Positions 1 through 5,775 of a stretch of 9,022 bases of DNA are shown in pieces. Below the pieces are notes generated by a model. That model was not told the origin of the DNA. It did not search any database and saw nothing but the letters and a program-made list of their open reading frames with translations. Position 1 is the first letter of the stretch; every line of letters starts with the position of its first letter. The translations under genes and the position numbers were made by a program. This DNA is from Faecousia sp. (GTDB taxonomy: Bacteria > Bacillota > Clostridia > Oscillospirales > Oscillospiraceae): the NCBI GenBank assembly GCA_029258495.1, contig JARHYV010000127.1:1-9022 (forward strand). Direction: 5' to 3'.

Positions 1-45
1 TGTTGTATTGTTCATTTGGAAATCACATCCCAGTTAGAGTCTAGA

Positions 46-92
46 TATTCCATGGATACCAAACGAGTGCTTTTGCAAGTATCTATGGAATT
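46..92. repeat. Imperfect inverted repeat in left-edge intergenic DNA
   Basis: The arm TATTCCATGGATAC (46-59) is matched by GTATCTATGGAATT (79-92). The second arm is the reverse complement of the first except for one G-U-compatible position and the last base. The arms are separated by 19 bases. As RNA this would fold into a 13-14 bp stem. No open reading frame or ribosome binding site is visible in 1-131. The role is unknown: it could be an mRNA-end structure of a gene left of the window or a protein-binding site. I do not recognise it as a known mobile-element end. Confidence 0.45.
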
Positions 93-96
93 ATAG

Positions 97-112
97 CCAC
101 ATTATAATGTGG
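97..112. repeat. Perfect 16-bp palindrome CCACATTATAATGTGG
   Basis: CCACATTATAATGTGG is identical to its own reverse complement. A TATAAT hexamer therefore sits at its centre on both strands. No convincing -35 hexamer stands 16-18 bp away on the plus strand. It lies 20 bases outside the glnN terminator. A dyad operator or a small hairpin are both possible. It has no T-run, so it is not a good terminator. Confidence 0.5.
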
Positions 113-131
113 ATCCGTGAAAATTGCAAGA

Positions 132-163
132 AAAAGTCCTCCGATTTCTGTCGGAGGACTTTT
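132..163 (-). terminator. Intrinsic terminator of glnN
   Basis: AAAAGTCCTCCGA (132-144) pairs perfectly with TCGGAGGACTTTT (151-163) around a 6-nt loop. Read on the minus strand, the GC-rich stem starts one base after the glnN stop codon and is followed by TTTTTCTTGC. The run of T on the plus-strand side is shorter but also present, so it might also stop transcription coming from the left. Confidence 0.9.
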
Positions 164-164
164 A

Positions 165-2249
165 TCAGTAGAAGAGCAGATCGGAATAGGTGGGGTATGG
201 CCAGTAGGATTTATCGGTGAGTGACTCCAAAAGATCTGCCTCACGACGGGCATTGTCCATATCCGGTACGATCACATTGTGATAGTATTTGGCTGCATCC
301 GTATTACTGGAGGGAATGGATCTCAGATCAGCATCCAATTTTTCGCACAGGTCATACAGCGCATCCGAAGATGCAGACAGCCGCTGGATCAGACTCCGTT
401 CTGCGTGGCAGCTGACACCGATGGCATCCTTGGTCTGGATGCTGCGGGCCAGATGCTCGGTATATTTCAGGGCAGCAGGAAGGATCTGATGACGGATCAT
501 ATCGATGGAGGTGAGCGCCTCAATATTGAGGACTTTGTTATAGGCCTCGATGTGGATCTCAAATCTTGCACGGAATTCGTTCTCTGTAAAGATGTGGTGC
601 TTGGTGACAAGATCGATGTTTTTCTGGCTGACATATTCCGGCATGCAGTCGGCGGTGCTGGGCAGATTGCTCAATCCACGGCGAGCAGCCTCCTGAGTCC
701 AGTCCTCGGAATATCCATTTCCGTCGAAAATGATGCGCTTGTGCTCCGTAAAGGTTCGACAGACCAGTTCCTGCAATGCGGAGTCGAAGTCTTCGGCTGC
801 CTCCAATTCGTCTGCAAACTGTGCCAGTTCCTCGGCCATGATGGTATTGAGGGCGATATTCGGGCCGGACACAGACTGAGAGGAACCGAGCATACGGAAT
901 TCGAATTTATTTCCGGTGAAGGCCAGGGGAGAAGTACGGTTGCGATCGGTGGTATCCTTTGGAATGGCAGGCAGCACATCGACACCGATCCGCATGACGC
1001 CTTTTTCCGGGTCTGTGTAATTTGAGCCGCTGATGATGGACTCGACGACGGCATTCAGTTCATCTCCGAGGAAGATGGAGATAATGGCAGGGGGGGCTTC
1101 GGCAGCGCCCAGACGGTGATCGTTGCCGGCGGATGCGGTGGTACAGCGGAGCCATTCTTGATATTCGTCCACACCCTTGATGAAAGCTGCTAAAAATACA
1201 AGGAACTGGGCATTCTGCCGGGGGGTCTTACCGGGGCTGAACAGATTTTTCCCGGTATCTGTTGCAAGAGAATAGTTGTTGTGTTTGCCGGAGCCGTTGA
1301 CCCCTTCAAAGGGCTTTTCGTGGAGCAGGCACACCAGATTGTGCTTTGCGGCACATTTCTTCATGATCTCCATGACCAGCTGATTGGAGTCACAGGCAGA
1401 GTTTGCATCCGTATAGATGGGGGCAAGCTCGTGCTGAGCGGGTGCAGCTTCGTTGTGCTTTGTTTTGGATAGAACACCCAATCTCCACAGCTGTTCATCC
1501 AGATCCTTCATATAGGCGGAAACTCTGGTGCGGATGGTGCCGAAATAGTGGTCGTCAAGCTCCTGACCCTTGGGGGAAGGTGCACCAAATAAGGTGCGGC
1601 CGGTAAGCCGGAGGTCTTCTCTCTGGGCATAGAGATCCCGGGGGATCAGAAAGTATTCCTGCTCGGGGCCTACGCAGGTGATGATGCGTTTGGCTGTGGT
1701 ATCGCCGAATAGTCTGAGGATCCGGATCGCCTCTCTGGAAACCTCATCGATGGAACGAAGAAGAGGTGTCTTTTTGTCCAGAGCCTCTCCTGTGTAGGAG
1801 AAGAAACAGGTCGGAATAAACAGACTGTCATCCTTGACAAAAGCAAAAGAGGTGGGATCCCATGCGGTATATCCACGGGCCTCAAAGGTGGCTCGGAGGC
1901 CGCCGGAAGGGAAGGAGCTTGCATCCGGTTCTCCGCGAACCAGCTCCTTGCCGGAAAACTCCATCATGACCTTGCCCTCTCCGATGGGGGTGAGGAAGGA
2001 GTCATGCTTTTCGGCAGTAATGCCGGTCATCGGCTGGAACCAGTGGGTATAGTGGGTAGCACCTTTTTCGGTCGCCCATTTTTTCATCGCCTCTGCAATG
2101 CTGTTTGCAACGGAAAGCTCCAGAGGAGTACCGGTCTGGATACAGTTCTTCCACGCGATATAGACCTCGGGTGCAAGCCTTTCCTTCATGGTTGTTTCGT
2201 TGAATACATCGCTGCCGAATATGGCAGGCAGGTTTGTGATCTGGCTCAT
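165..2249 (-). CDS. glnN: Glutamine synthetase type III
   Basis: The enzyme makes glutamine from glutamate, ammonia and ATP in the cytoplasm, the entry point of nitrogen assimilation. Its length (694 aa) and motifs identify the large type III class, known to form dodecamers. Visible motifs are GPEQEYF (about 194-200), KHNEAAPAQHE (264-274), HEKPF followed by NGSGKHNNYS (310-327), AGNDHRLG (374-381), and DRNRTSP with GNKFEFRM (435-453). These cover the metal, glutamate and ATP sites. A C-terminal helical extension of more than 200 residues is typical of the class. Two further in-frame ATGs lie upstream (2258 and 2270). I chose 2249 because AAAGGA stands 8 bases before it, and type III proteins usually begin near the IFGSxVFN block, seen here at residues 10-17. 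The gene is monocistronic, divergent from the aminotransferase, and ends at a strong terminator. Its leader contains a hairpin with a T-run that may matter for regulation. Confidence 0.96.
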   Translation of the reverse strand: MSQITNLPAIFGSDVFNETTMKERLAPEVYIAWKNCIQTGTPLELSVANSIAEAMKKWATEKGATHYTHWFQPMTGITAEKHDSFLTPIGEGKVMMEFSGKELVRGEPDASSFPSGGLRATFEARGYTAWDPTSFAFVKDDSLFIPTCFFSYTGEALDKKTPLLRSIDEVSREAIRILRLFGDTTAKRIITCVGPEQEYFLIPRDLYAQREDLRLTGRTLFGAPSPKGQELDDHYFGTIRTRVSAYMKDLDEQLWRLGVLSKTKHNEAAPAQHELAPIYTDANSACDSNQLVMEIMKKCAAKHNLVCLLHEKPFEGVNGSGKHNNYSLATDTGKNLFSPGKTPRQNAQFLVFLAAFIKGVDEYQEWLRCTTASAGNDHRLGAAEAPPAIISIFLGDELNAVVESIISGSNYTDPEKGVMRIGVDVLPAIPKDTTDRNRTSPLAFTGNKFEFRMLGSSQSVSGPNIALNTIMAEELAQFADELEAAEDFDSALQELVCRTFTEHKRIIFDGNGYSEDWTQEAARRGLSNLPSTADCMPEYVSQKNIDLVTKHHIFTENEFRARFEIHIEAYNKVLNIEALTSIDMIRHQILPAALKYTEHLARSIQTKDAIGVSCHAERSLIQRLSASSDALYDLCEKLDADLRSIPSSNTDAAKYYHNVIVPDMDNARREADLLESLTDKSYWPYPTYSDLLFY

Positions 2250-2337
2250 GGGACACATCCTTTCAGTCATTGAAACAAAACTTGGGGAAAAATCAGAAAA
2301 TAATGTAATAAGAATGTTCTTACTTTACGGAAAAAGA

Positions 2338-2359
2338 CAGAATTCCTATGGTAATTCTG
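2338..2359 (-). promoter_or_regulatory. Hairpin in the glnN start region followed by a T-run
   Basis: On the minus strand CAGAATT-A-CC, loop ATA, GG-AATTCTG folds into nine pairs with one bulged A, followed by TCTTTTT. This resembles a weak terminator or attenuator. It overlaps the start site (about 2358) expected from the best promoter, so it may instead be a 5'-end stabilising hairpin or a dyad operator. A second small dyad, TAAGAA-TG-TTCTTA, lies at 2309-2322 in the same leader. I recognise no described glutamine-sensing RNA here. Confidence 0.4.
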
Positions 2360-2364
2360 ATAAA

Positions 2365-2393
2365 ATTCTATGCGGAAACAAAATAAAATGCAA
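2365..2393 (-). promoter_or_regulatory. Probable promoter of glnN
   Basis: On the minus strand the -35 element TTGCAT (2393-2388) and the -10 element TAGAAT (2370-2365) are separated by exactly 17 bp. This is a good sigma-A-type promoter. Transcription would begin near 2358, giving an untranslated leader of about 110 nt before the ATG at 2249. Confidence 0.6.
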
Positions 2394-2487
2394 GGTGTGA
2401 AGTTGCATAAAATTAGCATTGCCCTTGCAGGGGAATTGTACAATGAAGACAAAATACACATAAAATGAATTTTTGGTATCAACAATC

Positions 2488-2516
2488 TTGCATTTTTGAG
2501 ATGGATATCATATAAT
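2488..2516 (+). promoter_or_regulatory. Probable promoter of the aminotransferase gene
   Basis: The -35 element TTGCAT (2488-2493) and a perfect -10 TATAAT (2511-2516) are 17 bp apart, with a start expected near 2523, only about 25 nt before the ATG. The -10 sits inside the partial dyad GAGAT...ATCTC (2498-2502 and 2517-2521), which could be a repressor site. The same ten bases CTTGCATTTT begin the opposing glnN promoter in mirror orientation. Confidence 0.7.
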
Positions 2517-2547
2517 ATCTCAAGTTGAATGGGAAAGGATGATGGAA

Positions 2548-3840
2548 ATGGCTACCTATGCTTGCAGGAGCAGAGAGGAACTTCAGGTAGAATACAACAA
2601 AATGAGGGTGGATTATGATGCACTCCGACAGGAAAATCTGAAACTTGACATGTCCAGAGGCAAGCCCAGTAAAATGCAGCTTGATCTTGTAAGCGATATG
2701 CTGTCGATTTTGACAGACCCTGAGGAATGCATCATTGACGGAAATGATGCCCGCAATTATGGAGATCTTGCCGGACTCAAGTGTGCAAGAGAATACTGGG
2801 CGGATGTTCTGGGCTGCAAGCCCTCTCAGACCTTTGTGGGCGGCAATGCGAGCCTTGGTCTGATGCATGATCTGATCGCCCGTGCATATACCCATGGATT
2901 GAAGGACAGCCCCAGACCTTGGTGTAAGGAGGAACGGCTGAAATTTTTGTGTCCTTCTCCCGGCTATGACCGGCATTTCCGCATTACAGAAACCTTCGGA
3001 TTTGAGTTGATCACCGTGCCTATGACACCGGATGGCCCGGATATGGATGTGGTCGAAACACTGGTTCAGGATCCTCAGGTCAAGGGGATATGGTGCGTGC
3101 CCAAGTACTCCAATCCTCAGGGCTATACCTATTCGGAGGAAACCATAGACCGTTTTGCGAACCTGAAACCGGCGGCTCCTGATTTTGCCATCATGTGGGA
3201 CAATGCTTATTGCGTTCATGAATTTGACGGAGTTTTTGAGCCGTTCCGGGATATTATTTCCCTGTGTGCACAGGCAGGACGCCCCAATATGGTGTATGAA
3301 TTTGCATCGACCTCTAAAATTACTTTCCCGGGAGCAGGCATTTCGGTTCTGGCCTCCAGTGAGGAGAATATCGCATATTTGACAAAACTGATCGCGGTGC
3401 AGACAATCTCCTACGATAAGATCAATCAGCTGCGCCATGTGAAGTATCTCAAGGATCGGGAGCATACCGTTGCGCTGATGAAACGGCATGCCACCATTAT
3501 GGCACCGAAGTTTGAGATGGTTCTGAAGATCCTCAGAAGTGAGGTCACTGCAAAGGGGATTGCTCATTGGCATCACCCCAAGGGCGGCTATTTCATCTGC
3601 GTTGCAGCAATGCCGGGAACGGCAAAGCGGACACTTGAACTGTGTAAGCGTGCAGGCGTAGTTCTGACAGAAGCGGGGGCAACATATCCCTATGGCGTGG
3701 ATCCCCATGACTCCATGATCCGCATTGCGCCCAGTTTCCCGCCGATCGAGGAACTGGAAAAGGCGATGATGGTCTTCTGCACCTGCCTGAAGCTGGCAGC
3801 ACTGGAGAAATATCTGGGTCTGCATGAAGAAGTGATTTGA
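2548..3840 (+). CDS. Aspartate aminotransferase, type Ic (PLP-dependent, fold type I)
   Basis: Probable cytosolic PLP enzyme that exchanges the amino group between aspartate/oxaloacetate and glutamate/2-oxoglutarate. The sequence (430 aa) matches the type Ic subgroup known from Corynebacterium and Mycobacterium. It has an N-terminal LDMSRGKPS segment, the GIWCVPKYSNPQG block with the cofactor-facing Asn189, WDNAYCVHEF with Asp218 and Tyr221, STSKITFPGAG with the Schiff-base Lys257, and MIRIAPSFPP with the substrate carboxylate Arg392. ATG 2548 is chosen because AAAGGA lies 8 bases upstream. The ATGs at 2539 and 2542 overlap or touch that site. The gene stands alone between its own promoter and terminator and diverges from glnN, which makes the glutamine side of the same nitrogen pool. 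Substrate preference is inferred from family resemblance, and other dicarboxylic amino acids remain possible. Confidence 0.9.
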   Translation: MATYACRSREELQVEYNKMRVDYDALRQENLKLDMSRGKPSKMQLDLVSDMLSILTDPEECIIDGNDARNYGDLAGLKCAREYWADVLGCKPSQTFVGGNASLGLMHDLIARAYTHGLKDSPRPWCKEERLKFLCPSPGYDRHFRITETFGFELITVPMTPDGPDMDVVETLVQDPQVKGIWCVPKYSNPQGYTYSEETIDRFANLKPAAPDFAIMWDNAYCVHEFDGVFEPFRDIISLCAQAGRPNMVYEFASTSKITFPGAGISVLASSEENIAYLTKLIAVQTISYDKINQLRHVKYLKDREHTVALMKRHATIMAPKFEMVLKILRSEVTAKGIAHWHHPKGGYFICVAAMPGTAKRTLELCKRAGVVLTEAGATYPYGVDPHDSMIRIAPSFPPIEELEKAMMVFCTCLKLAALEKYLGLHEEVI

Positions 3841-3841
3841 G

Positions 3842-3873
3842 GAAAGCCTCCCGAGATAGGGAGGCTTTCTTTA
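3842..3873 (+). terminator. Intrinsic terminator of the aminotransferase gene
   Basis: GAAAGCCTCCC (3842-3852) and GGGAGGCTTTC (3859-3869) form a perfect 11-bp stem with a 6-nt loop, followed by TTTA. The stem starts one base after the TGA stop. The T-run is short, so some read-through into the next gene is possible. Confidence 0.85.
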
Positions 3874-3898
3874 CAAGCGTGTTTCATCGTGCTAAGAT
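3870..3898 (+). promoter_or_regulatory. Possible promoter of the LUD-domain gene
   Basis: TTTACA (3870-3875) and TAAGAT (3893-3898) are spaced 17 bp apart and overlap the tail of the preceding terminator. The expected start (about 3905) falls inside the ribosome binding site, giving an almost leaderless transcript, so the call is weak. Read-through from the aminotransferase gene is the alternative. Confidence 0.3.
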
Positions 3899-3918
3899 AT
3901 ATAAAAGGAGGTCATATC

Positions 3919-4557
3919 ATGGATACAATAATTCAGCAATACTATGAAAAACGGGCACAGGTGCTGATCAAAAATATGAAAAAGCGTCACTTTGAGGCAT
4001 ACTATTGTGCGACCAAAGAGGATGCCCTGAAAAAGGCACTGGAGCTGATTCCGGAAGGCGCAAGCGTCGGCTGGGGCGGTGCGCTGAGCGCAGAGCAGAT
4101 CGGACTGATCCAAGCGGTTCGTGGTGGTACATACAAAGCACTGGATCGCGACCTATGTGAAACTCCGGAAGATCGGGAAGAGAGCATGCGGGCATGTTTC
4201 CATGCGGATTTCTTCCTGACGGGAGCGAATGGTCTGAGCATGGATGGTCAGATGGTGAATATTGACGGTACAGGCAATCGGGTGGCCGCAATCGCTTATG
4301 GGCCTAAAAATATTCTGGTCATCGCCGGAATGAACAAGGTTGAGGACACCGTTGAGCAGGCGGTGGTGCGTGCAAGGACGGTGGCAGCCCCCATGAACCA
4401 TCAGAGATTTCCCGGGGTCACACCATGTACAGTCAATGGAGTGTGCGGTGACTGTCTGGCTGAGAAATGTATTTGCAATCAGATCCTCATTACAAGAAAC
4501 AGCCGAATTGAAGGCAGGATCAAATTTATTTTGGTCGGCGAAGATCTGGGACTATAA
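3919..4557 (+). CDS. LUD-domain protein (lactate-utilization / LutC-like family), stand-alone
   Basis: A 212-residue protein built almost entirely of one LUD domain (DUF162), the fold also found in LutB and LutC. Diagnostic stretches are GWGGALSAEQIGL (51-63), NIDGTGNRVAAIAYGPK (114-130) and AGMNKV (136-141). A C-terminal cluster of five cysteines (170, 176, 179, 184, 186; pattern C-x5-C-x2-C-x4-C-x-C) might bind a metal or an iron-sulfur cluster, but this is not shown. The ATG at 3919 has a textbook AAAGGAGGT six bases upstream, so the longer frame opening at 3889 is not used. No lutA, lutB or lactate permease gene is nearby, so a role in lactate oxidation is not supported by context. Many Clostridia carry such single-domain versions of unknown function. 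A terminator follows directly. Confidence 0.85.
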   Translation: MDTIIQQYYEKRAQVLIKNMKKRHFEAYYCATKEDALKKALELIPEGASVGWGGALSAEQIGLIQAVRGGTYKALDRDLCETPEDREESMRACFHADFFLTGANGLSMDGQMVNIDGTGNRVAAIAYGPKNILVIAGMNKVEDTVEQAVVRARTVAAPMNHQRFPGVTPCTVNGVCGDCLAEKCICNQILITRNSRIEGRIKFILVGEDLGL

Positions 4558-4558
4558 G

Positions 4559-4594
4559 AAAACCCTCCGGTTCACAGCGAACCGGAGGGTTTTT
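4559..4594. terminator. Strong bidirectional intrinsic terminator
   Basis: AAAACCCTCCGGTTC (4559-4573) and GAACCGGAGGGTTTT (4579-4593) form a perfect 15-bp stem with a 5-nt loop and a TTTTT end on the plus strand. On the minus strand the stem is followed by TTTTCTTAT. It lies between the LUD gene stop (4557) and the end of the convergent zinc-ribbon frame (4599) and probably serves both. That the minus-strand terminator sits after 4599, not after the TAA at 4764, supports the longer frame being the original gene. Confidence 0.92.
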
Positions 4595-4598
4595 GCAG

Positions 4599-4763
4599 TT
4601 ATTGGATGTGGGTATGATTGGAAATGTGATCCTCACAGTAGCAGTAGTAGCCCTTGCAGCGGGAGCAGTAACGGAACTGCAGCTCAGGATTGCTGACATC
4701 CGTTCTGCCGCACACGGTACACTTGTGAGTGTAGGGGGCTTTTACGGATGCGTTGGTGGCCTC
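4599..4763 (-). pseudogene. C-terminal zinc-ribbon segment cut off from the rhomboid-like gene by an in-frame TAA
   Basis: The minus-strand frame continues without a break past the TAA at 4766-4764 for 54 sense codons, to a TAA at 4601-4599. The encoded peptide has KCTVCGRTD, then RYCSRCKGYYCYCEDH and a His-rich end (NHTHIQ): a CxxC-x14-CxxC zinc ribbon plus CxC and three more His. From memory, Firmicute relatives of the upstream rhomboid-like protein end in such a ribbon. There is no Met codon in the segment and no ribosome binding site in front of it. It would be made only by stop-codon read-through, or it is a remnant of a recent nonsense change, or the stop is a sequencing error. The motif spacing and absence of frameshifts suggest recent function. 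Confidence 0.75.
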
Positions 4764-5459
4764 TTAGGATCCGGCTTTGTTGAAGGGGATCGTTTTGGAT
4801 TTGGGATGTGCTGCCTTCCTGAAGGTGCGCTGTGCATTGACCCGCCAGCTCATGGGCAGGATGTTCAGAACATCAGAACCGAAGAAGAGGAAATAGTTGC
4901 CCAAAGCGATCAGGGGGAACAGATTATAGGGGAATGGGCTGAATAGACCAAAGAATACCACCAGCAGGTCGAGCAGCGCAAAGATCCATGCCTTTACCGG
5001 AATAATGAAGAAAAGCAGGAACTGGGAGTCCGGGAACATGGTGGCGTAGGAGAGGAACAAGCTCATATTCAGATAGTACACATCTGCCCGTCCGCCGAAG
5101 ATCATACAGTAGACATCCATCAGAACGATTCCTGTTAAGTAGAACAGGTTGAAACGGAATGTACCCCACACGCTTTCCATGGCTCGTCCCAGAGAATAAT
5201 AGCACAAGAGTGTGATGGCGGTGAACAGAAGATTGCTGCTGAAGTAGCACAGGGGATAAGTGAACAGCCGCCAGATCTGACCGTGGAGGATCGCGTTGCG
5301 ATCAAACATAAATACGCGGTACAGAACATTGCTGGGATCAATCTGGCTCATAAATGCCAGTATGGCAGAGCCGATGCTGAGATACAGCATGAGATTGGGG
5401 ATGCCTTTGTTTCGGTTGGCAAAACAAAAGCGGTTAAACCGGTGTCTTAAGTCCTTCAA
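4764..5459 (-). CDS. Rhomboid-like polytopic membrane protein, probably without protease activity
   Basis: About 231 residues with six likely membrane segments. Numbered from the GTG at 5468 these are roughly 25-41, 68-93, 106-124, 132-154, 160-174 and 181-197. GQIWRLFTY (64-71) before the second segment and the following GRAMESVWGTFRFNLFYL resemble the rhomboid/Derlin-like family. The usual catalytic GxSG is absent (the matching helix reads YLNMSLFLSYA), and the last helix has no His (ALGNYFLFF). It is therefore probably a pseudoprotease, perhaps binding or escorting membrane proteins. Start: GTG 5468 lies inside AGAGGTG, which makes a good ribosome binding site six bases before TTG 5459, so I prefer TTG. 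The product ends in a basic tail (RTFRKAAHPKSK) and stops at TAA 4766-4764, although a zinc ribbon continues in frame. Confidence 0.8.
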   Translation of the reverse strand: MKDLRHRFNRFCFANRNKGIPNLMLYLSIGSAILAFMSQIDPSNVLYRVFMFDRNAILHGQIWRLFTYPLCYFSSNLLFTAITLLCYYSLGRAMESVWGTFRFNLFYLTGIVLMDVYCMIFGGRADVYYLNMSLFLSYATMFPDSQFLLFFIIPVKAWIFALLDLLVVFFGLFSPFPYNLFPLIALGNYFLFFGSDVLNILPMSWRVNAQRTFRKAAHPKSKTIPFNKAGS

Positions 5460-5489
5460 ATGATTCACCTCTATGGAGTAATTAAGCTT

Positions 5490-5518
5490 ATTTTATCAGT
5501 TCGCAAAAGAAAAGTCCA
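5490..5518 (-). promoter_or_regulatory. Possible promoter of the rhomboid-like gene
   Basis: On the minus strand TGGACT (5518-5513) and TAAAAT (5495-5490) are 17 bp apart, about 30 bp before the start codon. The -35 matches the consensus at four of six positions. A TTGACG further upstream, with an 18-bp spacer to TATGGA, is an alternative. Confidence 0.4.
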
Positions 5519-5565
5519 TAGCACATTTATGAACATTTCGTCAACGATCCAGTCAAAAAAATAAC

Positions 5566-5594
5566 TTGACATTTTCAGTGAGAAAAAGTAGAAT
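5566..5594 (+). promoter_or_regulatory. Near-consensus promoter of the metK riboswitch transcript
   Basis: A perfect -35 TTGACA (5566-5571) and a -10 TAGAAT (5589-5594) are spaced 17 bp apart. Transcription should start near 5601, just before the SAM-I aptamer. It is the strongest promoter in the window, as expected for a gene whose control acts after initiation. Confidence 0.85.
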
Positions 5595-5614
5595 AAGACC
5601 GAACTTAATAAAAG

Positions 5615-5707
5615 CCTTATCAAGAGTGGTGGAGGGAACGGCCCGATGAAACCCGGCAACCTGAGCAATCAAGGTGCTAAATCCGGCGGCAAATACGAAA
5701 GATGAGG
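5615..5707 (+). promoter_or_regulatory. SAM-I (S-box) riboswitch aptamer controlling metK
   Basis: The conserved S-box core is clear: CTTATCAAGAGTGGTGGAGG, then CCCGATGAAACCCGGCAACC, GGTGCTAAATCC and GAAAGATGAG in the right order and spacing. P1 is formed by CCTTATC (5615-5621) and GATGAGG (5701-5707). The class binds S-adenosylmethionine and usually shuts off transcription when SAM is abundant. Its place upstream of SAM synthetase gives product feedback. Confidence 0.97.
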
Positions 5708-5723
5708 ATTCGAGAACTGCTAT

Positions 5724-5753
5724 GCGCTCCGAATCGTCGGTGCGCTTATTTTT
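5724..5753 (+). terminator. Riboswitch-controlled terminator in the metK leader
   Basis: GCGCTCCGA (5724-5732) pairs with TCGGTGCGC (5737-5745) with one U-U mismatch and a 4-nt loop, followed by TTATTTTT. The competing antiterminator joins GATTCG (5707-5712), just at and past the 3' side of P1, to CGAATC (5730-5735), with more pairs outside (GA with TC). SAM binding would hold P1 and allow the terminator. Without SAM the antiterminator wins. This is read from complementarity only. Confidence 0.8.
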
Positions 5754-5775
5754 ATGCGCACAGAAAGGAAAAAAC

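Noticed and set aside
279..1025. Plus-strand open frame of 248 codons opposite glnN
   Set aside because: It lies fully inside the strongly supported glnN gene on the other strand, has no family motif and no ribosome binding site. It is an antisense shadow of biased codon use.
1101..1130. GlnN has Ala-Glu-Ala-Pro-Pro where I recall Asn-Glu-Ala-Pro-Pro after NDHRLGA
   Set aside because: The neighbouring binding residues are all intact and I believe Ala occurs in other type III enzymes, so this is probably normal variation.
2301..2325. GlnR-like box (TGTAA...) upstream of glnN
   Set aside because: The second half-site does not match TNACA at the required 7-base spacing on either strand.
2479..3825. 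Minus-strand open frame of 448 codons opposite the aminotransferase
   Set aside because: It is rich in Cys, His and Arg with no recognisable domain and mirrors the aminotransferase exactly. The plus-strand protein has all catalytic residues, so this is a shadow.
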